DNA of 64,000 bases, taken from NCBI GenBank assembly GCA_017408825.1, contig JAFQTX010000016.1, forward strand, positions 1 through 64,000. The letters are read 5' to 3'. This stretch comes from Alistipes sp. GTDB lineage: Bacteria > Bacteroidota > Bacteroidia > Bacteroidales > Rikenellaceae. The notes beneath the pieces were generated by a model that saw only the letters and a program-made list of their open reading frames with translations, was not told the DNA's origin and searched no databases. The position numbers were made by a program, and so were the translations under genes. Shown here piece by piece: positions 1 through 9,154 of this stretch; positions within the stretch are counted from its first letter, which is position 1; every line of letters begins with the position of its first letter.

Positions 1-74
1 GATTTGACCGAGTAACCATCTTCGAGCATCCTCATATATTTGAGTAATGCTACATAATCGTGTTTTTTGCGCAT
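1..74 (-). CDS. IS3-like transposase OrfA, N-terminal fragment
   Basis: Only the first 24 codons are inside the window, starting with ATG at 74 and reading off the left edge. The visible peptide begins MRKKHDYVALLKYMRMLEDG, basic and helical, and resembles the N-terminus of helix-turn-helix OrfA proteins of IS3-family elements in Bacteroidales. The start lies about 40 bp inside the presumed IS end, as expected for OrfA. The assignment rests on a short peptide plus the IS-like end; sequence beyond position 1 would decide it. Confidence 0.5.
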   Translation of the reverse strand, partial: MRKKHDYVALLKYMRMLEDGYSVK

Positions 75-115
75 AATGAAACCCCAAAAGTTTTTTGTCC
101 AAACTTTTGGGGTCA
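1..115 (-). mobile_element. Partial IS3-family-like insertion sequence (one end)
   Basis: The left edge of the window cuts an insertion sequence whose outer end appears to be at 115, reading TGACCCCAAAAG inward on the minus strand. The end contains a strong inverted repeat (ACCCCAAAAGTTT at 81-93 region against AAACTTTTGGGGT at 101-113), a form seen at ends of IS3-family elements of the IS150 type. A short reading frame begins just inside it and looks like the start of a helix-turn-helix OrfA. The element lies right behind the terminator of ald, so it does not break a gene here. The other end is outside the window, so the target-site duplication cannot be checked. Confidence 0.6.
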
Positions 116-116
116 C

Positions 117-158
117 TTCAAAACGGAGGTGGCTAATTAACGTTTTAGTCACCTCCTT
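117..158 (-). terminator. Rho-independent terminator of ald
   Basis: On the minus strand, just past the ald stop, a perfect 12-bp stem GGAGGTGACTAA / TTAGCCACCTCC (one G-U pair in RNA) with loop AACGTTAA is followed by GTTTT. The same stem recurs near 10105, 22741 and, in altered form, 30988. Confidence 0.8.
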
Positions 159-179
159 ATTATTATGCGCTATATGGCT

Positions 180-1286
180 TTATAGACTAAGCTCGGTGTA
201 GGGTAGTCCCCAAGCCTCGGCAACAGGCTTGTAAACGACCTTGCCATCGACGATGTTGAGACCCTTGCGTAGCTCCTCATTCTCACGACAAGCCTGCTCC
301 CAGCCCTTATTGGCGAGCTGGATTACGTATGGCATTGTGGCATTGGTGAGTGCCAATGTAGAGGTGTAGGGCACAGCACCAGGGATGTTGGCAACGCAGT
401 AGTGGAGGATGCCATCAACATAGTAGACTGGATCCTCGTGTGTCGTGGGGCGTGATGTCTCGAAACATCCACCCTGGTCGATAGCAACATCTACCATCAC
501 CGTGCCTGGCTCCATATCCTTAAGCATATCACGAGTGACGAGCTTTGGCGCTTTAGCTCCAGGGATAAGCACTGAGCCGATAACAAGGTCGGCACTCTTA
601 AGCTCCTGACGTATGTTGTACTCCGACGACATAAGTGTCTTGACATTCTTAGGCATCACGTCGGCAAGATAGGTTAGGCGCTGAAGCGATATGTCGCATA
701 TTGTAACGTCTGCACCCGTGCCTGCGGCTGTGCGTGCCGCAGCAGTGCCTACAACGCCCGCACCGATAACAAAGACCTTGGCAGGCTTGACACCCGGAAC
801 ACCACCGAGCAATACGCCCTTGCCACCACGTGGCCTCTCAAGGAAGTAGCGACCCTCCTGCGTAGACATACGGCCAGCAACCTCCGACATAGGTATGAGC
901 AGTGGCAACGAGCGATCCTTACGCTCAACAGTCTCGTATGCGCAGCACACGGCGCCGCTCTCAATCATCGCCATAGTGAGTGGCTCGCTGCTTGCAAAGT
1001 GGAAGTATGTGAACACCAGCTGACCCTTGCGAATGAGCTTATACTCAGGCTCGATAGGCTCCTTAACCTTAACAATCATCTCAGCTATGGCATATATATC
1101 CTCGATCGAGGGGAGCACCTTTGCACCCTGCTGGATGTAGTCCTCATCTTTGAAACCGCTGTTCACGCCAGCCGAGGCCTGAACATACACCTCGTGGCCA
1201 CGACGCACCAACTCCATTACACCTGAAGGGGTGAGACCTACACGGTTCTCGTTGTTCTTAATCTCCTTGGGAACTCCAATAATCAT
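180..1286 (-). CDS. ald: Alanine dehydrogenase
   Basis: This 368-residue enzyme interconverts L-alanine with pyruvate plus ammonia using NAD, linking alanine catabolism and nitrogen assimilation in the cytoplasm. The start [20 protein letters not shown] is typical of the family. The NAD-binding Rossmann motif is [10 protein letters not shown] near residue 175 and the conserved active-site stretch VDVAIDQGG lies near residue 268. Length and both domains are complete. It appears monocistronic: its own terminator lies at 117-158 and about 105 bp separate its start from the efflux operon upstream on the same strand. No riboswitch-like structure is evident in that gap. Confidence 0.95.
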   Translation of the reverse strand: MIIGVPKEIKNNENRVGLTPSGVMELVRRGHEVYVQASAGVNSGFKDEDYIQQGAKVLPSIEDIYAIAEMIVKVKEPIEPEYKLIRKGQLVFTYFHFASSEPLTMAMIESGAVCCAYETVERKDRSLPLLIPMSEVAGRMSTQEGRYFLERPRGGKGVLLGGVPGVKPAKVFVIGAGVVGTAAARTAAGTGADVTICDISLQRLTYLADVMPKNVKTLMSSEYNIRQELKSADLVIGSVLIPGAKAPKLVTRDMLKDMEPGTVMVDVAIDQGGCFETSRPTTHEDPVYYVDGILHYCVANIPGAVPYTSTLALTNATMPYVIQLANKGWEQACRENEELRKGLNIVDGKVVYKPVAEAWGLPYTELSL

Positions 1287-1391
1287 AGCTTTGTATAGTT
1301 TTAAGGTTTTACGTTTGTGGGAGAATAACCATATATCCTCCGTTTGCGACTACTAAATTAATAAATCTTTTCGTAACACAATGCTTTTTTA

Positions 1392-2531
1392 TTAAAATTT
1401 TTGTCTTGCGAGCAGCGATTTATTGATTATGAGTGCCAATGCAAGATATATGACGGTCAAAATCGCTAATGTCGCAAGCTCTGTGGCCACCTCAGAGAGT
1501 GTTGCGCCACGTGAGGCGAGGGCGATAAAGCCATCAACGCCACTACTGCTTGGGAATATGCGGCCAACGAGATATATCCATTCTGCATAGGCCTCACGTG
1601 GATATGACACGCCAGCGAGCAGGAGAATAGGCACAGAACTCCACAGAAGCAATAGTAACGGTGCTTCACGTCGCTTAAAGAGCTGGGATAGTGCTATGGC
1701 AAACGACAATGATGCGACGACGTAGAGCAGCAGAAAGAGTGCTACATCCCCAATCTTTGCATTAAACACAAAACCGAATGCTGGCCATAATAGCGTTAAT
1801 AAAATAGTTAAGTTAGCACCATATATAAAGATGTAAACCAATATTTTAGACAATATGCTTAATGGTGTTATAGGCTCGATGCGAAGCCCCTGTTGGCGTC
1901 TTCGTGCCGCCATCATCGAGAGCCCGATGACGAGTGTCTGCTGCACGATCACGATCATCACCGATGGCATCACAAACGATCCATAACCTAAGGCTCGATT
2001 ATAGAGATGGTGCACATCGAACTGCATAGGCTCGACCACCGCTGCTGCCACCTGAGGAGCAGCTCCCTGCTCGGTGAGGCGCATTAGCTCTAAGCCTGCT
2101 CCCTGGGTGAGGGCATCTGTTGCCACCTGCTCGAGCACCTGACGGTAGAGTAGTAGGTGGCTGCCATCGAGTATCACACCGATGTTGGCCTGAGAGCCTG
2201 AGAGTAGGTGTCGCTCAAAGTCGTTCGGGATATAGACAATGCCAAATGCCTTATTAGAGTAAAATAACTCACGTGCCTCGGCCATATTGCTTGGCTCATA
2301 GCATAATAGCGTGTTCGGACCACTCATCAAGCCACCAATCAAAGCTCTACTTGAGGGTGTCCTATCCTCATCCACAACCGCAATGGGGACATCGTGCACC
2401 ACCTCGCCGCCATACGCTGTAGAGTATATTATTGTGTAGAGCGGCAGCGCCACAACGAGCAACAGAAGTGCTCCGCCGTCACGAAATAGAGCATAAAACT
2501 CACTACGAATATATTCAAGTAGTTTGTACAT
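1392..2531 (-). CDS. ABC-2 type permease of an efflux operon (second permease)
   Basis: This 379-residue inner-membrane protein has the YhgE/YbhR-like plan: one N-terminal membrane helix (about 20-40), a periplasmic domain of about 140 residues beginning near PIAVVDEDRTPSSRALI, and a C-terminal block of about five helices (from about 188 on). Such proteins are membrane subunits of ABC exporters for drugs, lipids or other hydrophobic compounds. It is the last gene of a four-gene operon (TolC, HlyD, permease, permease), 10 bp behind its paralogue. No ATPase gene is in the operon, so the energising subunit must come from elsewhere or the proteins work differently. The substrate cannot be read from the sequence. 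Confidence 0.8.
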   Translation of the reverse strand: MYKLLEYIRSEFYALFRDGGALLLLVVALPLYTIIYSTAYGGEVVHDVPIAVVDEDRTPSSRALIGGLMSGPNTLLCYEPSNMAEARELFYSNKAFGIVYIPNDFERHLLSGSQANIGVILDGSHLLLYRQVLEQVATDALTQGAGLELMRLTEQGAAPQVAAAVVEPMQFDVHHLYNRALGYGSFVMPSVMIVIVQQTLVIGLSMMAARRRQQGLRIEPITPLSILSKILVYIFIYGANLTILLTLLWPAFGFVFNAKIGDVALFLLLYVVASLSFAIALSQLFKRREAPLLLLLWSSVPILLLAGVSYPREAYAEWIYLVGRIFPSSSGVDGFIALASRGATLSEVATELATLAILTVIYLALALIINKSLLARQKF

Positions 2532-2541
2532 AAATCTCGCA

Positions 2542-3717
2542 TTAATCTCTGTGCCAGCATTTTGGGATTAATAATATGCCTCGTAGTCGTCTACTTGCGG
2601 CTATCGGCAACACCACGAACGAGGCGAGATATGCCAGCGGCAAAAGCGAGTATTGTGGGGGAGCTCCTCGCATCGCCTGATCCACAAATATATCGCTAAA
2701 CCAGCTTAGCGGAAAGAGTACGGATAACCATCTCGCTATGTCGAACATAGCCATAGTCGGAAACGTTATCCCCGAGAATGTGAATGCCATCACGGCGTAT
2801 CCTCCGCCAAGCGACAGCGCCAAACGCATATTGCTACTCAGCGCCACGATAAATAGCGCAACTGACTGATACGCAACGATAAATAGTATACTACCTACGG
2901 TTAGCGTCACGTAGCTTCCACTACACTCCATTCCCATAACGACAAAGAGTATAAAGAGTATAAGTTGCGAGTAGAGTATCATCACGATGGTAGTTGGCAG
3001 AAGTTTACCTATAGTCGCTGCCACACCTCTTCCTCCGCACGTAGCTAACCACCTACGGGCAGACGAGTAGTAGAGCTCACGCCCAACGGCGTAGACAGTG
3101 AGGAGTGTTGTGAATATCGCCAATGACATGAACATAAATATCGGCGCAAGGTAGTAACCATAGTTCATATAGGGGTTAGATATCGTGTGTGTCAGAGTGT
3201 TGATTGGCATCACCTCACGCATCGCATCATGCCTTCTAATACCCTTAGTCTCAAGTTTTGAGATGCTTACACCAGCAGCAAACGTACGCACAGTGTTCTG
3301 CAAGGCACTCTCGATGACTCCACTTGCCGAGAGGTTAGTTCCAGATATGTAACACTCTAAGTGTGTGCTCGTTGAGCCGTAAATAGAGCTCTCAAACTCC
3401 TCGGGGATTAGAAGTATTGCATACACATCACCTCTTCGCAGTAACGCCTCAGCCTCAGCAACAGAGTTCGTGTATCCCCATATCTCGATTGAGCGCGTTG
3501 CGGAGATCATCCCGAGGAGTTTACGTGATGTCTGGGAGTGGTCGTTGTCGATAACCACGATAGGGAGCTTTTCGATTGAACCACTATAAAATATTGTAGC
3601 AAAGAAGAGAAGTGTTACAAATGGCAATAGTAGCAATGAGGTGCGATAGAGTCTATTTTTGCATATCTCATGCACTTCATACTTAAACGAGCATATTACA
3701 CTGTATATAAATGCCAT
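2542..3717 (-). CDS. ABC-2 type permease of an efflux operon (first permease)
   Basis: A 391-residue membrane protein, distant paralogue of the gene at 1392-2531. It has helix 1 at about 28-46, a periplasmic domain with the family signature LPIVVIDNDHSQTSRKL, then a five-helix C-terminal half from about residue 190. The two permeases probably form a heterodimer that delivers substrate to the HlyD-type adaptor and TolC-type channel encoded immediately upstream. Spacing of 8 bp from the adaptor gene and 10 bp to the next permease indicates one transcript. The chosen ATG fits the helix-1 topology; nothing suggests truncation. Confidence 0.8.
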   Translation of the reverse strand: MAFIYSVICSFKYEVHEICKNRLYRTSLLLLPFVTLLFFATIFYSGSIEKLPIVVIDNDHSQTSRKLLGMISATRSIEIWGYTNSVAEAEALLRRGDVYAILLIPEEFESSIYGSTSTHLECYISGTNLSASGVIESALQNTVRTFAAGVSISKLETKGIRRHDAMREVMPINTLTHTISNPYMNYGYYLAPIFMFMSLAIFTTLLTVYAVGRELYYSSARRWLATCGGRGVAATIGKLLPTTIVMILYSQLILFILFVVMGMECSGSYVTLTVGSILFIVAYQSVALFIVALSSNMRLALSLGGGYAVMAFTFSGITFPTMAMFDIARWLSVLFPLSWFSDIFVDQAMRGAPPQYSLLPLAYLASFVVLPIAASRRLRGILLIPKCWHRD

Positions 3718-3725
3718 AATTACGT

Positions 3726-4709
3726 TTATATATCGTTGATTATAACACTCATTCCCGGGAGTAATTCAATGTCGTGCTCCAGACACCGAGCCTTGATTTC
3801 GAATGTCCGAATATCAAATCCGCCACGTGAGCGGGTAGCACTCCAGGTGGCAAAGTCGGCTTCGGATGCTATGTAGAAGATTCGAAATTTGGCCTTTTGG
3901 CGTAGTGCTGGAATATAGCAGTCAAGCTCTGCCCCGATGGCTATGTTCATCATCTCGCTCTCTCGGATATTAAATGTCGCCCAACAATCCCCCAAGTCAA
4001 GGATGGTGACAACGGGGTAGCCTGTGCCAACAAGCTCTCCCACAGCCGAGATTATATCAGAGACTCGACCCGAGATAGGAGCACGCACATCGGCATCATC
4101 AATATAAGTGTTTACCTCCTCGACAGCGGCCTTTGCCTCGTCGAGTTTTGCTGCGGCCATCTGCCTTTGCTCACGAGTAGCGCCACTCTGCGCCAAACTA
4201 TACTCAGCCTTGGCTGCAAGTAAATTAGACCGCATTGCCTCAAGATTAGCTTTAGCCTCATCATACTCTTGTCGTGCCACTACACCTCGCTCGTATAGAC
4301 GCTCAATGCGCTGAAATGTAGCCTCGGCAAGCGTGGTGCCAGCCTCAGCCCTTTGTACCATACTATACGCCGCCTCAATCTGCTGCTTGCGTGCGCCCTT
4401 ATCTACTTGCTCGTTGAGTGCATTGGCTTCGGCTTGCAGCGCCTCCACCTGCTTGAGTTTTGAGTGGAGTTCGGGTGTGGATATACAATATAGCCGTTCG
4501 CCTCGCTCAACCCAGTCGCCCTCTTCAACAAAAAGAGAGTCTATTCGGCCAGCTATCTTCGACGATGCTACGTACCTCTTGCACTCGATAATACCCTGCA
4601 AAGTGGGTCTGTTTATATTTGTAAAGTGCCAGGATAATAATATTATAATGGCTATAATTACAACAGCGAATATAGTATATATAATTGTATGTTTTCGACT
4701 ATTTGTCAT
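3726..4709 (-). CDS. HlyD-family periplasmic adaptor (membrane fusion protein)
   Basis: This 327-residue protein bridges an inner-membrane transporter and an outer-membrane channel. It has one N-terminal membrane anchor (about residues 9-27), a biotinyl-lipoyl-like half (about 35-75, KIAGRIDSLFVEEGDWVERG), an alpha-helical hairpin rich in Ala, Glu and Gln (about 75-185), then the returning lipoyl half (DADVRAPISGRVSDIISAVG) and a beta-barrel. This is the YbhG/EmrA type. It sits between the TolC gene (33 bp upstream) and the first permease (8 bp downstream) on one transcript. Confidence 0.88.
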   Translation of the reverse strand: MTNSRKHTIIYTIFAVVIIAIIILLSWHFTNINRPTLQGIIECKRYVASSKIAGRIDSLFVEEGDWVERGERLYCISTPELHSKLKQVEALQAEANALNEQVDKGARKQQIEAAYSMVQRAEAGTTLAEATFQRIERLYERGVVARQEYDEAKANLEAMRSNLLAAKAEYSLAQSGATREQRQMAAAKLDEAKAAVEEVNTYIDDADVRAPISGRVSDIISAVGELVGTGYPVVTILDLGDCWATFNIRESEMMNIAIGAELDCYIPALRQKAKFRIFYIASEADFATWSATRSRGGFDIRTFEIKARCLEHDIELLPGMSVIINDI

Positions 4710-4742
4710 AGTGTAAATATGTTTAATCTAAATTAAATATTA

Positions 4743-6167
4743 TCATAAGAATATAGCCTTTTGATTGTACTCATCAAATGTATGACTGAGACCCGATGCC
4801 TCGAGCAATCGAGCCAATGATTTACAAAATGTAAAGGCTGCAACACTCTGTTCGAGCTTCGCCGCCGATAGTGCGAGTTGCGCATCAATCACCTCGGACG
4901 ATGGCGTAACACCTTCGTTAAATCCGTCGCTCTTAGCCTGAAGATAGCTAGTGGCAAAGTCGATCGTGGCCTGCATACTACCTACATCATAGAGTGAGTT
5001 AATCGAGCTATAATACTCGTTTTCAATGATTAGTCTTATGCCACTCTCTGCATCGCTGACAGCAGTGTGAGCCACTCTATTAAGCTGTTTTGCTGCTTGA
5101 AATCTCCGCTCCTTGCCTAAGCCATCGAATAGCTTAAGCCGTATTCCAACACCAACACTCCAACGAGGAATGAGGTCTGTGAGATTGTGGCTTACGATGG
5201 TTGCACCACCAAAGGCAGCCACCTCGGGAAGTAGCTCCGCACGAGCCACCTTTACGCCTTGTTCGGAGAGTGCTATTTTGCTTTTTGCATCAAGCAGAAT
5301 AGGGTTGAAGTTAATGCCATTTTCGATGTAATAATCAAGACTATATATCTCATCAACAATAAAAATTCTACTTGTCAATTTATCGCTTACGCTATCTCCA
5401 ATCACTCTACTCAGCGCCTCCCGAGCAATTATCAGTTTGTTATGCGCCGAGCGAAGATTTCGCTCTGCTTCGGAGAGTTTATACCGCACATATAACACCT
5501 CACTACGAGGAATCATACCCTCGCTCTCCATAGCCTCGGCATCAGCAAGGTGACTCTTTATCCCGGCGACAACCTGCTGGCGAACATCCAAGGCCATCTC
5601 TGCAGCTATCACTCCGTAGTAGCACTCCACGAGTTCGGTTAGTTTGCTGTTAAGGATAGCCTCGAGTTGATATCGTGCGCTGTTGGCGGCTATCTCGGCC
5701 GACGCAACTGCCGCATCTATCCTTCCTCCCATATAGATGGGCTGAACCATCGAAACAGCACCAACCATCGAAGATCGTTTTTGTAGTATAATGCTCCAAT
5801 CAGCGGCCAAGAGTGGCGATATAGCATTGGCTATGAATTGTGCTACATCAGGCGAGAGGATGCCACTGCTAACTCCTTCGCCAATAAAGTGTTGTGCTGC
5901 ATCACTTAATGCTCCTTGTGTGCCGCCAAGCTCAATTCCAACATCACGTTGCATAAGCACGTATCCCCCAACGAGGTCGATGCTCGGATAGCGCAAACCT
6001 CGCATTGCTTTTAGCTCCAGCTCCTTAACCTCGACAGCCTCTTGCGCTGAGCGTATCTCAAGGTTGTTGGTCATCATAAGCTCCTTGGCCATGTCGAACG
6101 TGAGCCCCTCGGCGAGCAGCGTAAAGGGGATCATAATAGATATTAGTATGACGGCAACTCTTCTCAT
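4743..6167 (-). CDS. TolC-family outer-membrane efflux channel
   Basis: About 474 residues from the ATG at 6167, chosen because MRRVAVILISIMIPFTLLAEG is a clear signal peptide; an upstream ATG at 6197 would put an unlikely ten-residue extension in front. The mature protein shows the tandem duplicated TolC plan with long amphipathic helices (ALDVRQQVVAGIKSHLADAE, RFQAAKQLNRVAHTAVSDAE) and strand segments between. It is the first gene of the efflux operon and would form the outer-membrane exit duct for the adaptor and permeases. The divergent porin gene begins 139 bp away, so the two transcription units share a control region. Confidence 0.87.
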   Translation of the reverse strand: MRRVAVILISIMIPFTLLAEGLTFDMAKELMMTNNLEIRSAQEAVEVKELELKAMRGLRYPSIDLVGGYVLMQRDVGIELGGTQGALSDAAQHFIGEGVSSGILSPDVAQFIANAISPLLAADWSIILQKRSSMVGAVSMVQPIYMGGRIDAAVASAEIAANSARYQLEAILNSKLTELVECYYGVIAAEMALDVRQQVVAGIKSHLADAEAMESEGMIPRSEVLYVRYKLSEAERNLRSAHNKLIIAREALSRVIGDSVSDKLTSRIFIVDEIYSLDYYIENGINFNPILLDAKSKIALSEQGVKVARAELLPEVAAFGGATIVSHNLTDLIPRWSVGVGIRLKLFDGLGKERRFQAAKQLNRVAHTAVSDAESGIRLIIENEYYSSINSLYDVGSMQATIDFATSYLQAKSDGFNEGVTPSSEVIDAQLALSAAKLEQSVAAFTFCKSLARLLEASGLSHTFDEYNQKAIFL

Positions 6168-6306
6168 TCGATCTATGTTTGGTGGCACTGGTAGCAAATA
6201 TCGGGCAAATCGTAATATGGATAGGTGAGAAAGAGGGCATATGATTTGGCATATTAGTTGTGTCTTTTGTGGTCGAAATTTTTATGTTCAACCAAAAGTT
6301 ATTACT

Positions 6307-7638
6307 ATGAGAGCACTTAGACACTCTATGCTAATCGTTGCGATTGCAGCCATCTCTGCGATTAATGCTTCGGCGCAGTCGCATCATCACCACGATCATA
6401 TGCGTGATGATGACTCCCCATCGGTCTACACCTCTACATCAGGTGACGACCATAAACATCGTGATGGTAAGTCGCATAAGCTCGCTGTGCGTGACTACAA
6501 GGAGACCCATCGAACAGGCTTTCAGCAGACCCCCACGCCGCAATTTATCTTCTCCACTCCCGACAACCGTTTCTCGTTGGCCGTGGGTGGTATTGTGACT
6601 CTGCGTACAAGCTACGACTTTGGCGGTGCAGTTGATAACATCGACTTTGTGCCCTACGACATTCCGCTCAAGGATAGCTACGCTTCGAAGCAGCGCATAA
6701 TGATGGATGCCTCGACATCACGCATATACCTTAAGGCTGTTGTAAACACCTCGAGCCTTGGGCGCGTTGTTGTCTACACCGATATGGACTTCCGTGGCGG
6801 TAGCGAGTTCTCCTACATACCACGTCTCCGCTCGGCCTATATGCAGTTCAAGGGCTTTACTATCGGCCGTGATGTGACCACCTTCTGTGATCTTAACGCC
6901 GCTCCTCAGACTATTGATTTTCAAGGTCCTAATGCCTATAACTTCAACTTCAACGAGATGATACGCTACGAGTATAATGCCCGTAGTGGCTTTAGTGTCG
7001 GTGTGGCTGCCGAGCGCCCCGTTGTAAATGCCACATACGGCGAAAACTTCTCTCCGATTATGCAGCGTGTTCCCGATGGCATCGCCTATGTGCAGTATAA
7101 GTTTGGGCGTGAGCGCACAAGTCACCTGCGCCTTTCTGGTGTAATCCGTGATATGTATCTGCACAACAACCTCGAGGGTGAGAATACCACACAGGTGGGC
7201 TGGGGTGTTCAACTCAGTGGCCACCTCTCGATAACTCGCTGGGTAGACATCTATATGAATGGTGTATATGGCGAGGGTATTACCCCTTACATTCAGGATC
7301 TTACGGGCTCGCCTTACGACTTCACATATAAGCCTAACAACCGCTCGGAGCTCGAGACTTTGCCTATGTGGGGATGGCAGGCTGCAGCTCAGGTAAACAT
7401 CATTCCTAAGCGCCTGTGGGTGGCTGCTGGCTACTCGGAGGTAGGCCTCGAGAGTGGTGATGGTGTATTGTCTGATAGTCAGTATAAGCGAGGTCAATAT
7501 CTCTTTGCCAATGCCTTCTACAATCTCACTCCACGCCTTACCTTCGCTGTGGAGTACCTCTATGGTGCACGTAAGAATATGAGCGAGGATAAGAATTCGG
7601 CAAACCGTGTAAACATAATGGCGCAGTATCACTTCTAA
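6307..7638 (+). CDS. DcaP-like outer-membrane porin with His-rich N-terminus
   Basis: About 443 residues from the ATG at 6307, selected because MRALRHSMLIVAIAAISAI begins a signal peptide. After cleavage come two His/Asp-rich stretches (SHHHHDHMRDDD and GDDHKHRDGKSHK), then an outer-membrane beta-barrel of alternating strands ending in Phe (VNIMAQYHF), the usual Bam-recognition end. Segments such as FSLAVGGIVTLRTSYDFGGA and DRFG-like turns fit the DcaP-like porin family, which transports small anionic solutes in other bacteria. The histidine clusters could bind metal; that is inference. It is divergent from the TolC operon and ends in its own terminator at 7659-7690. Confidence 0.7.
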   Translation: MRALRHSMLIVAIAAISAINASAQSHHHHDHMRDDDSPSVYTSTSGDDHKHRDGKSHKLAVRDYKETHRTGFQQTPTPQFIFSTPDNRFSLAVGGIVTLRTSYDFGGAVDNIDFVPYDIPLKDSYASKQRIMMDASTSRIYLKAVVNTSSLGRVVVYTDMDFRGGSEFSYIPRLRSAYMQFKGFTIGRDVTTFCDLNAAPQTIDFQGPNAYNFNFNEMIRYEYNARSGFSVGVAAERPVVNATYGENFSPIMQRVPDGIAYVQYKFGRERTSHLRLSGVIRDMYLHNNLEGENTTQVGWGVQLSGHLSITRWVDIYMNGVYGEGITPYIQDLTGSPYDFTYKPNNRSELETLPMWGWQAAAQVNIIPKRLWVAAGYSEVGLESGDGVLSDSQYKRGQYLFANAFYNLTPRLTFAVEYLYGARKNMSEDKNSANRVNIMAQYHF

Positions 7639-7658
7639 AATCTATCACATATGATAGG

Positions 7659-7690
7659 GTGGCATCCAGGGGTTTGGATGCCACTTTTTT
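7659..7690 (+). terminator. Rho-independent terminator after the porin gene
   Basis: A perfect 10-bp stem GTGGCATCCA / TGGATGCCAC with a 6-nt loop is followed by a run of T, 20 bp past the porin stop codon. Confidence 0.88.
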
Positions 7691-7775
7691 ACTACCTTTG
7701 CCCTCGCAACAGTAGACTCATTCGCAGGAGAACATTGCTCAGGTGATGAGCCTATCATATTAATATATAGATACT

Positions 7776-8087
7776 ATGGAGCTACATTTTACAGGAATTA
7801 TTATTGGCGTTGCCACCTTTCTTATCATTGGACTATTTCACCCGATAGTCATCAAGTGCGAATACTACCTCGGCGTTAAGGTCTGGTGGGTATTTCTCAT
7901 TATGGGCATTGCAACGGGTATTGCATCCCTCGTTGTCAAGCACGTGCTACTATCCACACTTCTTGCCGTGTGGGCAGCCTCGTCGCTATGGAGCATAGGC
8001 GAGCTATTTGAGCAGCGACGACGTGTCGAACGAGGATGGTTTCCACGTCGCCCCGAGGGTAAACTGTGGGAGAAAAAGGAAAAATAA
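7776..8087 (+). CDS. DUF4491 family membrane protein
   Basis: A 103-residue protein with three hydrophobic segments (about 6-24, 35-53 and 58-75) and the conserved tail of the family, SLWSIGELFEQRRRVERGWF, followed by a basic end. The start MELHFTGIIIGVATFLIIGL also matches the family. DUF4491 proteins are small inner-membrane proteins of Bacteroidetes with no known function. It is preceded by the porin terminator and followed by an 80-bp gap before the sigma-factor gene, so it may be a separate unit. Confidence 0.85.
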   Translation: MELHFTGIIIGVATFLIIGLFHPIVIKCEYYLGVKVWWVFLIMGIATGIASLVVKHVLLSTLLAVWAASSLWSIGELFEQRRRVERGWFPRRPEGKLWEKKEK

Positions 8088-8169
8088 CAAAAAAAATGAC
8101 GGCTGCAATGTTACATTTGTGGCCGTTGTTCGTTATATAGGCAAACAACCAAAGATAAAAGAGTAAGTT

Positions 8170-8688
8170 TTGAACCAAGAGACGGAATATATAACACTGG
8201 TAACGGGACTCAAAGATACCCTCTATCGCCTGGCCCGTAGCATTGTCTTAGATAGTGCCGAGGCTGAGGATATAGTTCAGGATCTGTTTGAGAGGGTCTG
8301 GCGAGCACGTGACGCTGTGTTGAGCAGCGATTACCCCAGAGCCTACCTATGTCGAATGGCGCACAACCTCGCTATTGACAGGCTTCGCCACTCAGCTCGA
8401 CAACGAGGCTTTACCGAGACACATGGCAGTTATATAGGGACGTCGGATGGCAATGTAGGCATAGATAATAGCGACATGGCGCAACTTACACGACGGCTCA
8501 TCGACCAGCTCCCGGAGCGACAACGAGTGGCGATACATATGCGAGATGTAGAGGGGTACGAGATTGAGGAGATTGCCCAAATGTTGGAGTGTGACGAGAC
8601 GAGCGTGAGGATGAACCTCTCGCGAGCACGAAAGAGTATACGTGAGCAACTTATTAAATCAATGAATCATGGAGTTGAACGAGGCTAA
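8170..8688 (+). CDS. ECF-type RNA polymerase sigma-70 factor
   Basis: A 172-residue group-4 sigma factor. Region 2 covers about 10-80 (DSAEAEDIVQDLFERVWRAR, then AYLCRMAHNLAIDRLR) and region 4 about 105-160 (LPERQRVAIHMRDVEGYEIE with the helix-turn-helix and LSRARKSIREQL). It starts with TTG at 8170; no ATG upstream gives a better start. Its 3' end overlaps the next gene by 20 bp, so the two are translationally coupled, a usual sigma/anti-sigma layout. Two DUF4252 genes follow in the same direction, and the set probably responds to an envelope signal. Confidence 0.9.
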   Translation: MNQETEYITLVTGLKDTLYRLARSIVLDSAEAEDIVQDLFERVWRARDAVLSSDYPRAYLCRMAHNLAIDRLRHSARQRGFTETHGSYIGTSDGNVGIDNSDMAQLTRRLIDQLPERQRVAIHMRDVEGYEIEEIAQMLECDETSVRMNLSRARKSIREQLIKSMNHGVERG

Positions 8689-9127
8689 GATATTGATTGA
8701 TAAATACTACGATGGCGAAACGTCGCTTAGTGAGGAGCAGGCACTAAGGGCTTTTCTTGCAGAGTATGATGGAGCAGATACCGATCTTCAGGCAGCTAAG
8801 CTAATGTTTGGCGTGTTTGGTTCTGTAAAGACTGAAACACTCTCAACACCCGTAAAGCTACAACGACCAAAGGTCCAGTTTAACCTTCGCCGTGTAGTGT
8901 CATATGCTGCGGCATGCGTAGTGTTGGCGGTAGTAGTATTTGCTGGTGTCGAGTTTACAGAGCCAAAGCAAGAGCCAATGCTGGTTTGCCATATCAATGG
9001 TGTATTGGTTGATGATGAACTTGTGGCACAAGCCGAAGCAGCAAAGATTCTTAGCTCGGTATTCAGTGATGTAGATAATGCTATGGCTGAGGTAAACCGC
9101 ATAACTGGCTATTCGAATAGAAGATAA
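8669..9127 (+). CDS. Anti-sigma-factor-like single-pass membrane protein
   Basis: A 152-residue protein with a short cytoplasmic helical domain (about 1-50, MELNEAKILIDKYYDGETSL), one membrane helix at about 77-94 (YAAACVVLAVVVFAGVEF) and a periplasmic tail of about 55 residues. The order and the 20-bp overlap with the sigma gene make an anti-sigma role likely, although no classical zinc-binding HxxxCxxC motif is present. The N-terminal stretch resembles the start of other small Bacteroidetes proteins paired with ECF sigma factors. Sequence similarity alone would not prove the function. Confidence 0.65.
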   Translation: MELNEAKILIDKYYDGETSLSEEQALRAFLAEYDGADTDLQAAKLMFGVFGSVKTETLSTPVKLQRPKVQFNLRRVVSYAAACVVLAVVVFAGVEFTEPKQEPMLVCHINGVLVDDELVAQAEAAKILSSVFSDVDNAMAEVNRITGYSNRR

Positions 9128-9154
9128 CGATAATGTAACTAATAAAATTAGATT

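Noticed and set aside
6718..7632. Open frame of 304 codons antisense to the porin gene
   Set aside because: It mirrors the porin codon pattern, has no signal or domain, and the porin strand has a signal peptide, barrel pattern and terminator.
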